Origin: Hyphomicrobiales bacterium
GTDB taxonomy: Bacteria > Pseudomonadota > Alphaproteobacteria > Rhizobiales > Rhizobiaceae
Direction of reading: 5' to 3'
Length of the DNA: 64,000 nucleotides
NCBI GenBank assembly: GCA_900465665.1
Contig: UBJO01000001.1
Location: forward strand, 106,117 to 170,116
Positions within the stretch are counted from its first letter, which is position 1, and the number at the start of each line of letters is the position of its first letter. Positions 34,956 to 43,209 of this stretch are shown here, piece after piece. Below the pieces are notes generated by a model that saw only the letters and a program-made list of their open reading frames with translations, was not told where the DNA came from and did not search any database. Made by a program: the position numbers and the translations under genes.

Positions 34956-35536
34956 CAGCCGACCTCCGGCAGGGTTTCTGCCCCGCCAAGCACGATAGCG
35001 GCGACCTGCTCCATCGTCAGGCGGCGCTGCATTGCAAAGCCTCGTAATGTCGCATAGGCCTGGCTTTCGTCGAGCCCTCGGGCGGCGCGTAGCTTCTCGA
35101 CCGCCGCATGGACGAGCGGCCGCATGCGCACCCGCTCCTCCAGATGGCGCAGCTCTCCGGCAACGGCCAGGCGCTCGCGGTGGATCGATACTGCCATGAC
35201 AAGCGCCGGAAAGATGGCGGAGGCTGATACCGGTTTTGCAATGATTGCGCTTGCACCCCTTTCCATCGCCCAGGCTATGCGGCCGGGAGCCTCGGATCCA
35301 AGCAGCGCAACCAGCGGCTTGCCGGACGGACCGTCGGCTGGCGGCAGAAGATCGTCCCAACCCTGATCGGCATCGACGAGCACCAGATTGGCTTCGGCCC
35401 AACTCGTCAGCGGCTCCCAACGACGGGTCGAAAGGATGCCGAGCAGGCCGAGCTGACGCTCCAGCCGTTCGGTGTTGCTGTCCTCGCGATGCAGGATCAC
35501 GGCGCGCCAACCGGTGAAATTCGGCGTCCTGCTCAT
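34955..35536 (-). CDS. amiR: ANTAR-domain response-regulator-like antiterminator (AmiR-like)
   Basis: A 193-residue protein. The first ~120 residues form a pseudo-receiver domain without a clear phosphoacceptor (VLVDADQGWDDLLPPADG), followed by a coiled-coil helix RERLAVAGELRHLEERVRMR. The ANTAR RNA-binding domain is at residues ~130-185 (AVEKLRAARGLDESQAYATL, RGFAMQRRLTMEQVA). The arrangement matches Pseudomonas AmiR, which prevents transcription termination in the amidase leader when released by amide-bound AmiC. The gene overlaps the AmiC-like gene by 4 bases. A terminator hairpin in the leader upstream of amiC is the expected target. Confidence 0.88.
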   Translation of the reverse strand: MSRTPNFTGWRAVILHREDSNTERLERQLGLLGILSTRRWEPLTSWAEANLVLVDADQGWDDLLPPADGPSGKPLVALLGSEAPGRIAWAMERGASAIIAKPVSASAIFPALVMAVSIHRERLAVAGELRHLEERVRMRPLVHAAVEKLRAARGLDESQAYATLRGFAMQRRLTMEQVAAIVLGGAETLPEVG

Positions 35537-36666
35537 GACACGATCCTAAGCTTGGCGGGCATGGCAGTGCCACGCGCTGTGAGATAGGGATCGGCGGCAA
35601 GCGCCGGGCGCGAGGCGATCACGTCGAAGCCGTTGTCGCCATTTATCCGCCCGAGATGGAACGGCAGGGCGGCGTGATTGGTCTGGGCGTCGATCTCAAG
35701 CGTTCCCAATACCGATGGCCACTTTGTGCCATGCACTTCGCGACGCACCGCCGCCGGGTCGTCCGTGCCCGCTGCAAGGATTGCGCCGATGCAGAGATCG
35801 ACAGCGGCATAGGCGCTGGCAAAGACGCTGGAAATGCGCCGCTCGTGATTGTAACGCGACGCGGCTCTCGACTTGAAATCGTGGTTTTGGGTGGTGTCCA
35901 GTGTGTCGAAATAGGCTGCCGCGCAGAGCTGGCCGGTAGCCGCCCCCTTTTCAATCAGCTCAAGCTCGCATTCCATCAGGTCGCAGCTAACCACCGGGCA
36001 GCTTTCCGGACGGAACAGCGGGTCGCTGTCGCCGAGCCTTTTCATGGCTTCTAGGAAGGCATAGCTGGACGGCCCGATCAGGTTGTTGAGGACAAAGCTC
36101 GGGCGCCGCTCTCGAATCTCGGCGATGATACGCCCCACCGCCCTCTCCTCCAGCGGCAGATAACGCTCGCCCAATATCTCGCCGCCGGCATTGGCGATCA
36201 GCTCGCGCGCCAAGCGGTTCATCTCCCAGCCCCAGACATAGTTAGCCCCCGTGAGATACGGCCGCGCGCCGAACCGGGGAATGAGATATTCGAAAGCGGG
36301 GATCAGATGCTGGTTGGGGCAACCGCCGAGATAGATGACGCTCTCGTTGGCCTCAAAGCCCTCGTAGGGGCACATGTACCACAACAGCCCATCGTGCTTT
36401 TCAACCAGCGGAATAACCTCCTTGCGCGCGGCAGAGGTGATCGTGCCGACGATATGACGGCAATCGGCGCGTAGCATCTTCTGGGAGCCATCAAGGTAGC
36501 CCTGCAGGCTGGCATGTGGTTCGTGCAGAACAGGTTCGATCGCACGTCCGGATTTCTTGGCATTGTCCTCTATGGCGAGCATCGCGCCATCGCGCGCATC
36601 CGCGCCCATCGCCCCATAGGGGCCGGTTGTGGAATAGAGAATACCAATCTTCAGTGCATCTTTCAT
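35533..36666 (-). CDS. amiC: AmiC-like amide-binding regulator
   Basis: A 377-residue protein without a signal peptide, so cytoplasmic. It has a type I periplasmic-binding fold as in the urea/short-chain amide-binding family: LKIGILYSTTGPYGAMGADA, LLWYMCPYEGFEANESVIYL, YLTGANYVWGWEMNRLAREL, VLNNLIGPSSYAFLEAM. Pseudomonas AmiC binds acetamide and sequesters the antiterminator AmiR; the AmiR-like gene follows here with a 4-base overlap. It is the first gene of the operon. The start (36666) has only a weak ribosome binding site (TTGGGCT), and a leader terminator sits just upstream. Confidence 0.9.
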   Translation of the reverse strand: MKDALKIGILYSTTGPYGAMGADARDGAMLAIEDNAKKSGRAIEPVLHEPHASLQGYLDGSQKMLRADCRHIVGTITSAARKEVIPLVEKHDGLLWYMCPYEGFEANESVIYLGGCPNQHLIPAFEYLIPRFGARPYLTGANYVWGWEMNRLARELIANAGGEILGERYLPLEERAVGRIIAEIRERRPSFVLNNLIGPSSYAFLEAMKRLGDSDPLFRPESCPVVSCDLMECELELIEKGAATGQLCAAAYFDTLDTTQNHDFKSRAASRYNHERRISSVFASAYAAVDLCIGAILAAGTDDPAAVRREVHGTKWPSVLGTLEIDAQTNHAALPFHLGRINGDNGFDVIASRPALAADPYLTARGTAMPAKLRIVS

Positions 36667-36680
36667 GATAGCCCAAATAC

Positions 36681-36727
36681 AAAAACCCCATGACGCAGCT
36701 CCCGCTCATCGGCGGGGCGTCATGGGG
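36681..36727 (-). terminator. Leader intrinsic terminator before amiC, probable ANTAR target
   Basis: On the minus strand an 11-bp perfect stem (CCCCATGACGC / GCGTCATGGGG) encloses a smaller perfect hairpin CCCGC-CGATGA-GCGGG with a 6-base loop, and is followed directly by TTTTTGT. It lies 15 bases before the amiC start and downstream of a promoter-like sequence. It is therefore a leader terminator, not the end of another gene. A hexaloop hairpin overlapping a terminator is what ANTAR proteins bind, so AmiR is the likely partner. Confidence 0.82.
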
Positions 36728-36776
36728 CGAAACTGCCCAGCGACATCGAAGTCATTTGGTTTGCGGATCGGAGTCT

Positions 36777-36824
36777 GCCTAATTCGCAGGCTTGATTAAA
36801 ATACAGACATCGCCAGCAAGTCAA
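36777..36824 (-). promoter_or_regulatory. Putative promoter and first leader hairpin of amiC operon
   Basis: On the minus strand TTGACT (36824-36819) is followed after 17 bases by TTTTAA (36801-36796), or after 15 by TATTTT, a plausible vegetative promoter. Immediately after it GCCT-GCGAATT-AGGC (36791-36777) could form a small hairpin near the transcript's 5' end. ANTAR targets usually have two hairpins, so this might be the first one, although its loop is seven rather than six bases. Confidence 0.5.
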
Positions 36825-36886
36825 GCGGGAAAAATTCGCGGTGGCCCGTGCGAGGTTCTGTAGGCGGGGGGGGCCCGGGTGAGACA

Positions 36887-36976
36887 AAAGCGGGTCGTCA
36901 TCTGCGCGCGATAGTTGCCAGGCGCAACCGCGTTCAAACCTACGCCTTCGCGGCCATACTTGTCCGCCATGTCGCG
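36887..36976 (-). pseudogene. Short-chain dehydrogenase fragment
   Basis: About 30 codons on the minus strand read RDMADKYGREGVGLNAVAPG followed by NYRAQMTTRF. This is the segment after the catalytic Lys in SDR enzymes (usually YG..GIRVNAVAPG). No flanking SDR sequence is left on either side. It is a remnant only. Confidence 0.55.
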
Positions 36977-37635
36977 AGGGGGCCTGCCTTCTAGTCTTCT
37001 ACTGAGCAACCAATGGCACAGGCGATGCTCGATGCCGCTCCTCCAAACGGGTGGCACGCCAACCGGTTTAACGATAGGAGCGCCAGCGTCTTTCCATTGC
37101 ATCGCAGTGCTTCATCAATTTCGCCTTCTACATACTGTCTTCAAGTCGGTCTTGCGTGCAGTCGGCCTTCATCTTGCCCATCTTCGATGGCCTTCATTCA
37201 ACCAGACATCTTATTATCGCTACCCATCGAGTGCGAGTTCGACAGCGCGCTGGCGACACCGGCGGCCAGCGAAATGTCGGGTAAGGTGACGCTGGCAGCG
37301 GTTGGCAAATGACGCGTGTTCATGGTGGCCTGAGAGATACGAGCCCGCCGCGCCATGGGACGGGGTCACATTCCGTTGTTTTTTAATCTCTCGGCGAATG
37401 GTCACAGCTAGCACGCTCCTGTAATCGCAAATTGTCGAGATTCAACCAGTCCCATGTCGCCCTGGCATCGCGCTCGGGACGTGGGAATAGGTAGGTTCTC
37501 ATTTTTTTAACGCGGGGCGGGGCGCTGAAAGCTGGTTGAAAGCTTAGATCGGCTAGCTACAAGGCTGCCTCGTGGAGGAGGCACAATGTTCGTGGCAAAG
37601 TGCGATGCGCCCAGATCATATTCGGAGGAGACTTC
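36977..37635. other. Gene-free debris before the broken binding-protein gene
   Basis: About 660 bases with no recognisable gene. Open frames are short on both strands and do not resemble known families. The last ~70 bases before 37636 contain GGAGGAG-type sequence ahead of the binding-protein start and are presumably its leader. I saw no insertion-sequence ends or tRNA. Confidence 0.5.
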
Positions 37636-38649
37636 ATGCGTTTGACACGCAACCTGTTCAACAGAATCGCACTTTCTGCAATGGTCGCCTAGGCTGCCTT
37701 CGGCGCACACGCCGCGCACGCGGCCGACAAGATCACCATTATGGTCGGTGGTTACGAAAAGCAGATCTACCTGCCCGCAAAGCTCGCTGAGAGCCTTGGC
37801 TACTTCAAGGATGAAGGCCTTGATGTCGAGCTTCTGAACGAAGCCGCAGGCGTCGATGCCGAGAACCAGCTGCTTGCGGGCGCCGTTCAAGGCGTCGTCG
37901 GTTTCTACGACCACTGCGTTGACCTGCAGGCCAAGGGCAAGTTCGTCGAATCCATCGTCCAGTTCAGCCAGGCGCCGGGTGAAGTCGAACTCGTTTCCAA
38001 CAAGCATCCGGAAATCAGCTCGCCTGCGGATTTTAAGGGGAAGACGCTTGGCGTGAGCGGCCTCGGCTCCTCGACCAACTTTCTCACCCTCTACATGGCA
38101 TCCAAGGCCGGCCTGCAGCCGGGTGACGTCGTGACGGTTCCAGTCGGTGCCGGCGGCACCTTCATCGCCGCTATGCAGCAAGACCAGATCCAGGCCGGCA
38201 GGACGACCGAGCCGACGATTTCGCGTATGCTGAAGACTGGCGAGGCCAAGGTCCTCGTCGACATGCGCACGCCTGAGGCGACGCGCCAGGCCCTCGGGGG
38301 CACCTATCCCGCTGCCTCCCTCTATCTCGAGACCTCGTGGGCCGACGAGCATAAGGAAGAAACCCAGAAGCTTGCCAACGCCTTCGTAAAGACGCTGAAG
38401 TTCATCAACACGCATTCAGCAGCCGAAATCGCCGACAAGATGCCGAAGGACTTTTACGTCGGCGACAAGGACGGCTACATCAAGGCGCTCGACGAAGGTA
38501 AGGGCATGTTCACGCCCGATGGCGTCATGCCCGAAGATGGTCCGAAGACGGTTCTGGCCGTGCTGTCCGAGTTCTCCAAGAACGTGAAGGGCAAGCAAAT
38601 CGACCTTTCCAAGACCTACTCAACCGAGTTCGTCAAGAACGCGAAGTAA
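37636..38649 (+). pseudogene. NMT1/SsuA-like ABC binding protein with amber codon in signal peptide
   Basis: ATG 37636, after CGGAGGAG, begins a normal signal peptide (MRLTRNLFNRIALSAMVA). Codon 19 is TAG (37690-37692), and the frame continues AAFGAHAAHAADKITIMVGG without further fault to 38649. The mature part is a complete type II binding protein of the NMT1/SsuA/ThiY group: LAESLGYFKDEGLDVELLNE, FYDHCVDLQAKGKF, LGVSGLGSSTNFLTLYMASK. Such proteins bind sulfonates, taurine, pyrimidine precursors or similar compounds. The single nonsense codon should abolish export. The ATPase gene downstream is truncated, so the whole system is dead unless amber suppression occurs. Confidence 0.82.
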
Positions 38650-38663
38650 CTTCCGTCGCGACG

Positions 38664-38690
38664 GGCGGCCCGCCAAATGGCGGTGCCGCC
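38664..38690 (+). other. Stem-loop after the broken binding-protein gene
   Basis: GGCGGCCCGCC-AAAT-GGCGGTGCCGCC forms a GC-rich hairpin with one bulged base, 14 bases after the stop. It resembles the elements after other binding-protein genes in the window. Confidence 0.55.
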
Positions 38691-38743
38691 AGCGCGCTAT
38701 GGGCACTGCGTGCACGCCCGCAGAGGCACGCATAGGTATTGCC

Positions 38744-39015
38744 ATGCAACAGGAAAACACGAAGACGCCCGCTGTCGAATTGATAAATGTCAGCCGCCGC
38801 TTTGTCTCGCCGACCGGAAAATCACTGACCGCGCTTCGCGACTTCAACATGACCGTTGAGCGCGGCGAGTTCGTCGCCGTCGTCGGCCCGACCGGATGCG
38901 GGAAATCGACAACGCTTAACCTCGTGACGGGTCTTGCCCGCCCGAGCGCCGGCGAAGTTCGCCTGATGGGTGGTCCGATCACCGGCATCGACCGCCGGGT
39001 CGGCTTCGCCTTTCT
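38744..39015 (+). pseudogene. ABC transporter ATPase (SsuB/TauB-like), 3' truncated
   Basis: From ATG 38744 about 90 residues are present: VELINVSRRFVSPTGKSLTA LRDFN, Walker A VGPTGCGKSTTLNLVTGLAR, and then GIDRRVGFAF. In the family the next residues should be the Q-loop (..FQ.. LLPW), but here the frame changes to unrelated LLSSTMRIF and stops. More than 60% of the protein is absent, and no permease follows. The break near 39013-39016 coincides with the beginning of a different gene fragment on the other strand, indicating a deletion junction. Confidence 0.78.
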
Positions 39016-39042
39016 GTTGTCTTCAACGATGAGGATTTTCAT
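39016..39042 (-). pseudogene. Possible 5' stub of a response-regulator gene
   Basis: On the minus strand bases 39042-39016 encode MKILIVEDN, the near-invariant first residues of OmpR-type response regulators. The sequence then runs straight into the antisense of the truncated ATPase. Only nine codons support this, so it could be coincidence, but it sits exactly at the point where the ATPase homology ends. Confidence 0.35.
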
Positions 39043-39173
39043 ATGCGGGCTATAGCATCTTGCCGGGTCGCAATGGAAGACAGTTGGCGCCGGAGCCCGG
39101 TCTCTCGTCTGTCTCGGCTTTGCTATCGACTCGATGGCTGGTCAGCCCGAGTTGGCACGACCACAACCGCCTC

Positions 39174-40184
39174 TCAAGCCATTTCATCGAGGTCCGCCAA
39201 GGTGATCGGGTATAAGAGTGGCTGACCGCTCGCATATCGCTCTATCTCGTCGACCACCATTTCGCCCAATCGTGTCCGCTCGAGGCCGACGGCGCCCGCA
39301 ATATGGGGCGTCAGGAACACGTTCGGCAACTCGTAAAACGGGGAGGTCGGTCCTGGGATCTCAGGGTCGGTCACATCTATGATCGCATCAATCCGACCGG
39401 TCGAAAGCGTGGCAAGAAGCGCTGCCTCGTCGATGAGTGCGCCGCGCGCCGTATTGATAAGCGTCGCGCCGTCCTTCATAAGCGCCAGCCTTTGCGCATC
39501 GATCATATGACGTGTCGATGGTAGCGAGGGCGCGTGCAGCGAGACGATGTCGGCGCTTCGCATCAAGGCATCAAGATCAGCCTTTTCAGCTCCGATCGCC
39601 ATGCACTCCGGTGCGCTCAAAGTCGGATCAGAAACAATGACCTTGAAATTGAAGGGCTTCAGCAGATTGATCACACGTCGGCCGATGCGCGACGCGCCGA
39701 TGATGCCGACGGTGCGTCCGTAGTTTCCGATCGAAAGGCGCTGCATCAAGTGAGTGCGATCGCGGTTAAGGTCCGCCACGTAAGTGTCGCGAAATCGGAA
39801 AACCTGCTTGCCGGCGAAAAGTATGGCGGCAAGCGCAAACTCGGCCACTGGAACCGCGTTTGCCTCGGCTGCATGGGTGACGGCGATCCCCGCGCGAAAT
39901 ATGTCTTCATCGATCAGCCCCTTCACCGTACCCGCCGCATGGGCGATAATCTTCAGCCCCCCGGCCAGTGAAAGCACATCGAGGCCGACATGGGGGGCGC
40001 CCCATCCGGTCACGAGGATTTCCGTTTTGGACAATAGTCGCCTGGCGCGTTCATCGGCAAAAGTCTGCAACGGCTCTCGGTCAAGCAATCGGCCAAAGTC
40101 GTCAAGCCGCTCGAGAAGGCGATCGGGGAGAACGTGCTCCGTTCGACCCGGGTGCATGGCAAGTACGATACCCGGTCGGCTCAT
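39174..40184 (-). CDS. D-isomer-specific 2-hydroxyacid dehydrogenase
   Basis: A 336-residue protein. The NAD-binding domain contains the glycine-rich stretch TVGIIGASRIGRRVINLLKP (residues ~160-180), LINTARGALIDEAALLATL with the conserved Arg, and a terminal DVTDPEIPGPTSPFYELPNV FLTPHIAGAVG that supplies the catalytic Glu/His pair. The fold and length fit the SerA/glyoxylate reductase superfamily. It overlaps the DUF2264 gene by 4 bases and belongs to the LacI-controlled unit 39174-43074. It may reduce or oxidise an acid derived from the polysaccharide or sugar handled by its neighbours. The substrate is unknown. Confidence 0.87.
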   Translation of the reverse strand: MSRPGIVLAMHPGRTEHVLPDRLLERLDDFGRLLDREPLQTFADERARRLLSKTEILVTGWGAPHVGLDVLSLAGGLKIIAHAAGTVKGLIDEDIFRAGIAVTHAAEANAVPVAEFALAAILFAGKQVFRFRDTYVADLNRDRTHLMQRLSIGNYGRTVGIIGASRIGRRVINLLKPFNFKVIVSDPTLSAPECMAIGAEKADLDALMRSADIVSLHAPSLPSTRHMIDAQRLALMKDGATLINTARGALIDEAALLATLSTGRIDAIIDVTDPEIPGPTSPFYELPNVFLTPHIAGAVGLERTRLGEMVVDEIERYASGQPLLYPITLADLDEMA

Positions 40185-42046
40185 GGCATTTGCCCGGGCG
40201 CTTCAATGGCGCTGACGGTGATGCCGTTGAGGGCTACGCGGGCATCAAGTACCGATATATCAGGGGCCGTGGGGCGCTTTGTCCATGCGCTGGAGACTGC
40301 GGCCGAATCATCGAGCGCGAGCACGGCAGTGATGAGCACGGTCTCGCCGGCCGGAATTTCGCCGCGCAATTGAGGAACTATCGTCTTGGCAACGATGAGG
40401 TTGGTATTGGGCAGAGCTTTCTGCGCCAGCCCGTCCCGGTTCACCGTAGAGCCCAGATCGACAATTCCGGAGAAGTCGGCATCGCCGATGACGTGGGAAC
40501 TGCCCGGCTCTGCACTGAGCACATCTAAATCGAAGTCCCGCTTGGCAATAGCAAAGCCCCCTTCGGCCGTTTGCAGGGGGCGCGGCGAATTGATCCGGTG
40601 AACACGGATATGCCAAGGCGCTGCGGGAACCAGCCAGGTTTCGACGGAAACATCCTTGAACGGCGACCACCTTGAATACAGGACGTCATCGGCTAGCTTC
40701 GCCTCAGCGTTCGTTTCGCGTACGCGGTAGTGCAGGCCATCGTCGCTGAAGGCGAGCGCGGAATCGAATGCACCGCCTGCGAAGCCCCGTTCATCGGCTT
40801 CGACGCTGAAGCCGTAGCGCGCCGAATAGGCGAACTTCGCGTATTTCTCCGTGCCGAAGCGCATCTGGAGATTTTCTTGTCCCGAAGACAGTGCCACGAC
40901 ATCGCCACCGGCGCGCATAAGGACCATGCCGGGATGGCGCTGCGGCGAGACGCTTTCCCTTGGTGCGGGCGCTTTCTCTTCCGCAGTCCAGAACCCGTGG
41001 TCATCCGCGATCGCCAGCGGCAGAAAAGCCTTGAACGCCCAATAAGGCGATCCCGCCGAGTTGTAGCTTTCCGACATCACCAGGTTCGGATAGCCGAAGC
41101 CGATCGTCAGGATACCGTCGCGATTGGTCATCGGCTTGTCCCGCCACCAGCGTAGGTGCTGCAGGCAGAGATGTTTGATCTCGCCCCAGGGCAGCGCTTC
41201 CAAATCGGCAAAGGCAAGCGCCGACCAGAAGCCAGCGCAAGCGAAGCGATAGGTCAGGCTGCGACCGAAAGGAATGGTCGCGCCGTCAGGTGCAAACCAG
41301 TTTCGGAAATCGTTGGCAAACAGGACGGCACGCTCGCGGTAGCGCTTCGCGTAGTCGTCATCGACGAGCTTGGAATAGATCAGCCCGTAGAAATGCATGG
41401 CGAAAGGAATGTAGTGGTCGACGCGGCGTACGTTGCCGTCGCGATACCAGCCGTCACCGATATAGAAGCCCTCAAGCTCGTTGAGATATTGCCTAGTCAG
41501 GCCGCGGTCGAACTCGGCGCCGAGCCGATCAAGAGCGATGTCTACGAAGATGCGAAAGAACTTCCAGTTGTTATCCGCATAATCGAACTGCCGCGCATGC
41601 TTGAGATAGGCGATGACATTGGCACGTGCCTGGTCGCTCAGTGGCTCCCAGATCCTTTCAGGGACAAGCGCCAGGGCGAAGCCGAGCGCCGCGAGTTCGA
41701 CCATTCGCTGGTCGCGACCGTTCACCCTGCCCCAGTATTCGGGGTGACCGGGATCGGTGCCGTTCGCCAACCCCTCAGCAAAACGCTGCCAGTGGGCAAA
41801 ATTGCCTTTTCCCGCTCCAAATGGCGCCACCCCCCACAGAGGGCGTGCAAACCCTTCCAAGTCCGCGGCCGCCCGATCAAAATGGGCGCCCACACCATCC
41901 AGCCGAACGCGTGCATTGCCTTTTGAAAAAAAGGGGAGCAACGGATCGAAGAGTTCAAGGAGCGCACGGCTCATGTCCTCGCGCGTTTTCAGCGGATTGC
42001 CTGCTAGCGGATTGGCGCAGGCCGGATCATAGGTCATCTCTCTCAC
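40181..42046 (-). CDS. DUF2264 domain protein
   Basis: A 621-residue protein without a signal peptide. Recognisable DUF2264 features are NPLAGNPLKTREDMSRALLE, RPLWGVAPFGAG and YWGRVNGRDQRMVELAALGF. The central region is rich in Trp/Tyr and aromatic-acidic patches (FQYWRDKPM-like), as in alpha/alpha-toroid glycoside hydrolases and lyases. The C-terminal ~250 residues are probably a beta-sandwich. DUF2264 proteins are found next to plant polysaccharide or uronate catabolism genes, but no activity is established to my knowledge. It sits between a LacI gene and a 2-hydroxyacid dehydrogenase with 4-base overlaps on both sides. Confidence 0.82.
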   Translation of the reverse strand: MREMTYDPACANPLAGNPLKTREDMSRALLELFDPLLPFFSKGNARVRLDGVGAHFDRAAADLEGFARPLWGVAPFGAGKGNFAHWQRFAEGLANGTDPGHPEYWGRVNGRDQRMVELAALGFALALVPERIWEPLSDQARANVIAYLKHARQFDYADNNWKFFRIFVDIALDRLGAEFDRGLTRQYLNELEGFYIGDGWYRDGNVRRVDHYIPFAMHFYGLIYSKLVDDDYAKRYRERAVLFANDFRNWFAPDGATIPFGRSLTYRFACAGFWSALAFADLEALPWGEIKHLCLQHLRWWRDKPMTNRDGILTIGFGYPNLVMSESYNSAGSPYWAFKAFLPLAIADDHGFWTAEEKAPAPRESVSPQRHPGMVLMRAGGDVVALSSGQENLQMRFGTEKYAKFAYSARYGFSVEADERGFAGGAFDSALAFSDDGLHYRVRETNAEAKLADDVLYSRWSPFKDVSVETWLVPAAPWHIRVHRINSPRPLQTAEGGFAIAKRDFDLDVLSAEPGSSHVIGDADFSGIVDLGSTVNRDGLAQKALPNTNLIVAKTIVPQLRGEIPAGETVLITAVLALDDSAAVSSAWTKRPTAPDISVLDARVALNGITVSAIEAPGQMP

Positions 42047-43074
42047 TCATTGGTTTTCGGCAGTGGCACGGTGCCCCCAATAACGGGGACGACCGCATGG
42101 CATACGTGGCGGGCCGGCGCTGACCGATCATGAAACCTATCGATCATCAGGCCGATGGCCTCGCGGCCGAGAGCGCCTCGATCGACGCGCATGGTGGAGA
42201 GTAGGGGGTTGGTCATCAAGGCGCATGGCAGATCGTCGAAACCGACGATCGCGAAGTCTTCCGGCACACGAAGGCCCGCCTCTGTAACGGCTTCCAGAAC
42301 ACCAACCGCAATGAAGTCGTTCATGCAGAAGGCGGCGGTAAAACCCGCGTTTTCACCCAGGATGGCGGCAGTCAACGCATGGGCTTCCCGGCTGGCGCTA
42401 CCATGGAAACTCATCGGGACCAACCGGCTAGAAGCTCCATCAACCGATGCGACCGCGGCATCAAATCCCCTGACGCGTTCGCGGATAGTGTGGCGATGGG
42501 AACCGGTGAAATGCAGGATCTTTCGATGTCCCGCCGCAAGCAGCCGTTCGCCGGCCTGGAGGGCGCCAAAGAAGTTGGCGGGAGAGACACCATCGAGGCG
42601 AAGTTGTGGATCGGTGCCGTTGACGAGCACGACCGGTATCTTTTCCGTCTCGATCCACCGCCGTAGTGCGGGATTGGGATCGATACCGACCAGGAACAGG
42701 CCCTCCGCTTTAGTGGCCTTCATCTGTTCGCGAATGACATCGGGCATGGCGCGATCCTCACGGACCAACCTGACTTCGAAGGTTATGCCCGCGTCCGCCG
42801 CACCCGCGCGCAGGCCCTCAACGATCGTTTCGTAAAAGACACTGAGCCCGCCGGTCGCTCCGTCACTGGCGATCAACGCAAGCCCGCCAGGCATTGCATC
42901 GGAGGCGCCTTTCGTCTGGTAACCGTGCGCGGCCGCGACCCGCTGTATGTGGTGACGGACACTTTCGCTGATCCCAGGCTCATTTGCGAGCACACGTGAC
43001 ACGGTCGATACGGAGACGCCTGCGGCGGCGGCGATATCGGCCTGACGCGGCCGCTTTGATCTCATCTCACTCAT
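42043..43074 (-). CDS. LacI-family transcriptional regulator
   Basis: A 343-residue protein starting MSEMRSKRPRQADIAAAAGV; an in-frame extension to 43215 is antisense to the divergent gene's leader and is not used. The helix-turn-helix is QADIAAAAGVSVSTVSRVLA, the hinge is IQRVAAAHGYQ, and the core ends DFAIVGFDDLPCALMTNPLL STMRVDRGALG, typical for sugar-responsive members. It heads the operon with DUF2264 and the 2-hydroxyacid dehydrogenase and is divergent from a sugar-binding protein gene. It should control both directions through sites in the AT-rich 135-base gap. Confidence 0.88.
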   Translation of the reverse strand: MSEMRSKRPRQADIAAAAGVSVSTVSRVLANEPGISESVRHHIQRVAAAHGYQTKGASDAMPGGLALIASDGATGGLSVFYETIVEGLRAGAADAGITFEVRLVREDRAMPDVIREQMKATKAEGLFLVGIDPNPALRRWIETEKIPVVLVNGTDPQLRLDGVSPANFFGALQAGERLLAAGHRKILHFTGSHRHTIRERVRGFDAAVASVDGASSRLVPMSFHGSASREAHALTAAILGENAGFTAAFCMNDFIAVGVLEAVTEAGLRVPEDFAIVGFDDLPCALMTNPLLSTMRVDRGALGREAIGLMIDRFHDRSAPARHVCHAVVPVIGGTVPLPKTNE

Positions 43075-43209
43075 AGCCGAAGAATTATGCAAATAACGCA
43101 AATTTGCAATAAGTAGATCTTTTATTGCAAAACAAAATTTTTTGCGTAACCTTCCCGCACCGGCCCAGAAGGCGTTGGAGGACGCCGGGCGACAACCGGA
43201 GAAACCAGC
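43075..43209. promoter_or_regulatory. Divergent AT-rich promoter region with GCAAATTTGC palindrome
   Basis: This 135-base gap is strikingly AT-rich for the window. It contains the perfect 10-bp palindrome GCAAATTTGC (43098-43107), an upstream TTATGCAAATAAC, and downstream TTGCAAAAC and TTTTTTGCGTAAC copies. The repeated TTGCAA/TTGCGTAA motif is a good candidate for the site of the LacI-family regulator at 43074. GGAG lies just before ATG 43210. Confidence 0.55.

Noticed and set aside
37500..37635. Possible TPP or SAM riboswitch ahead of the NMT1/SsuA-like binding protein
   Set aside because: The conserved CTGAGA / ACCTGA core of a TPP element and other riboswitch cores are absent.
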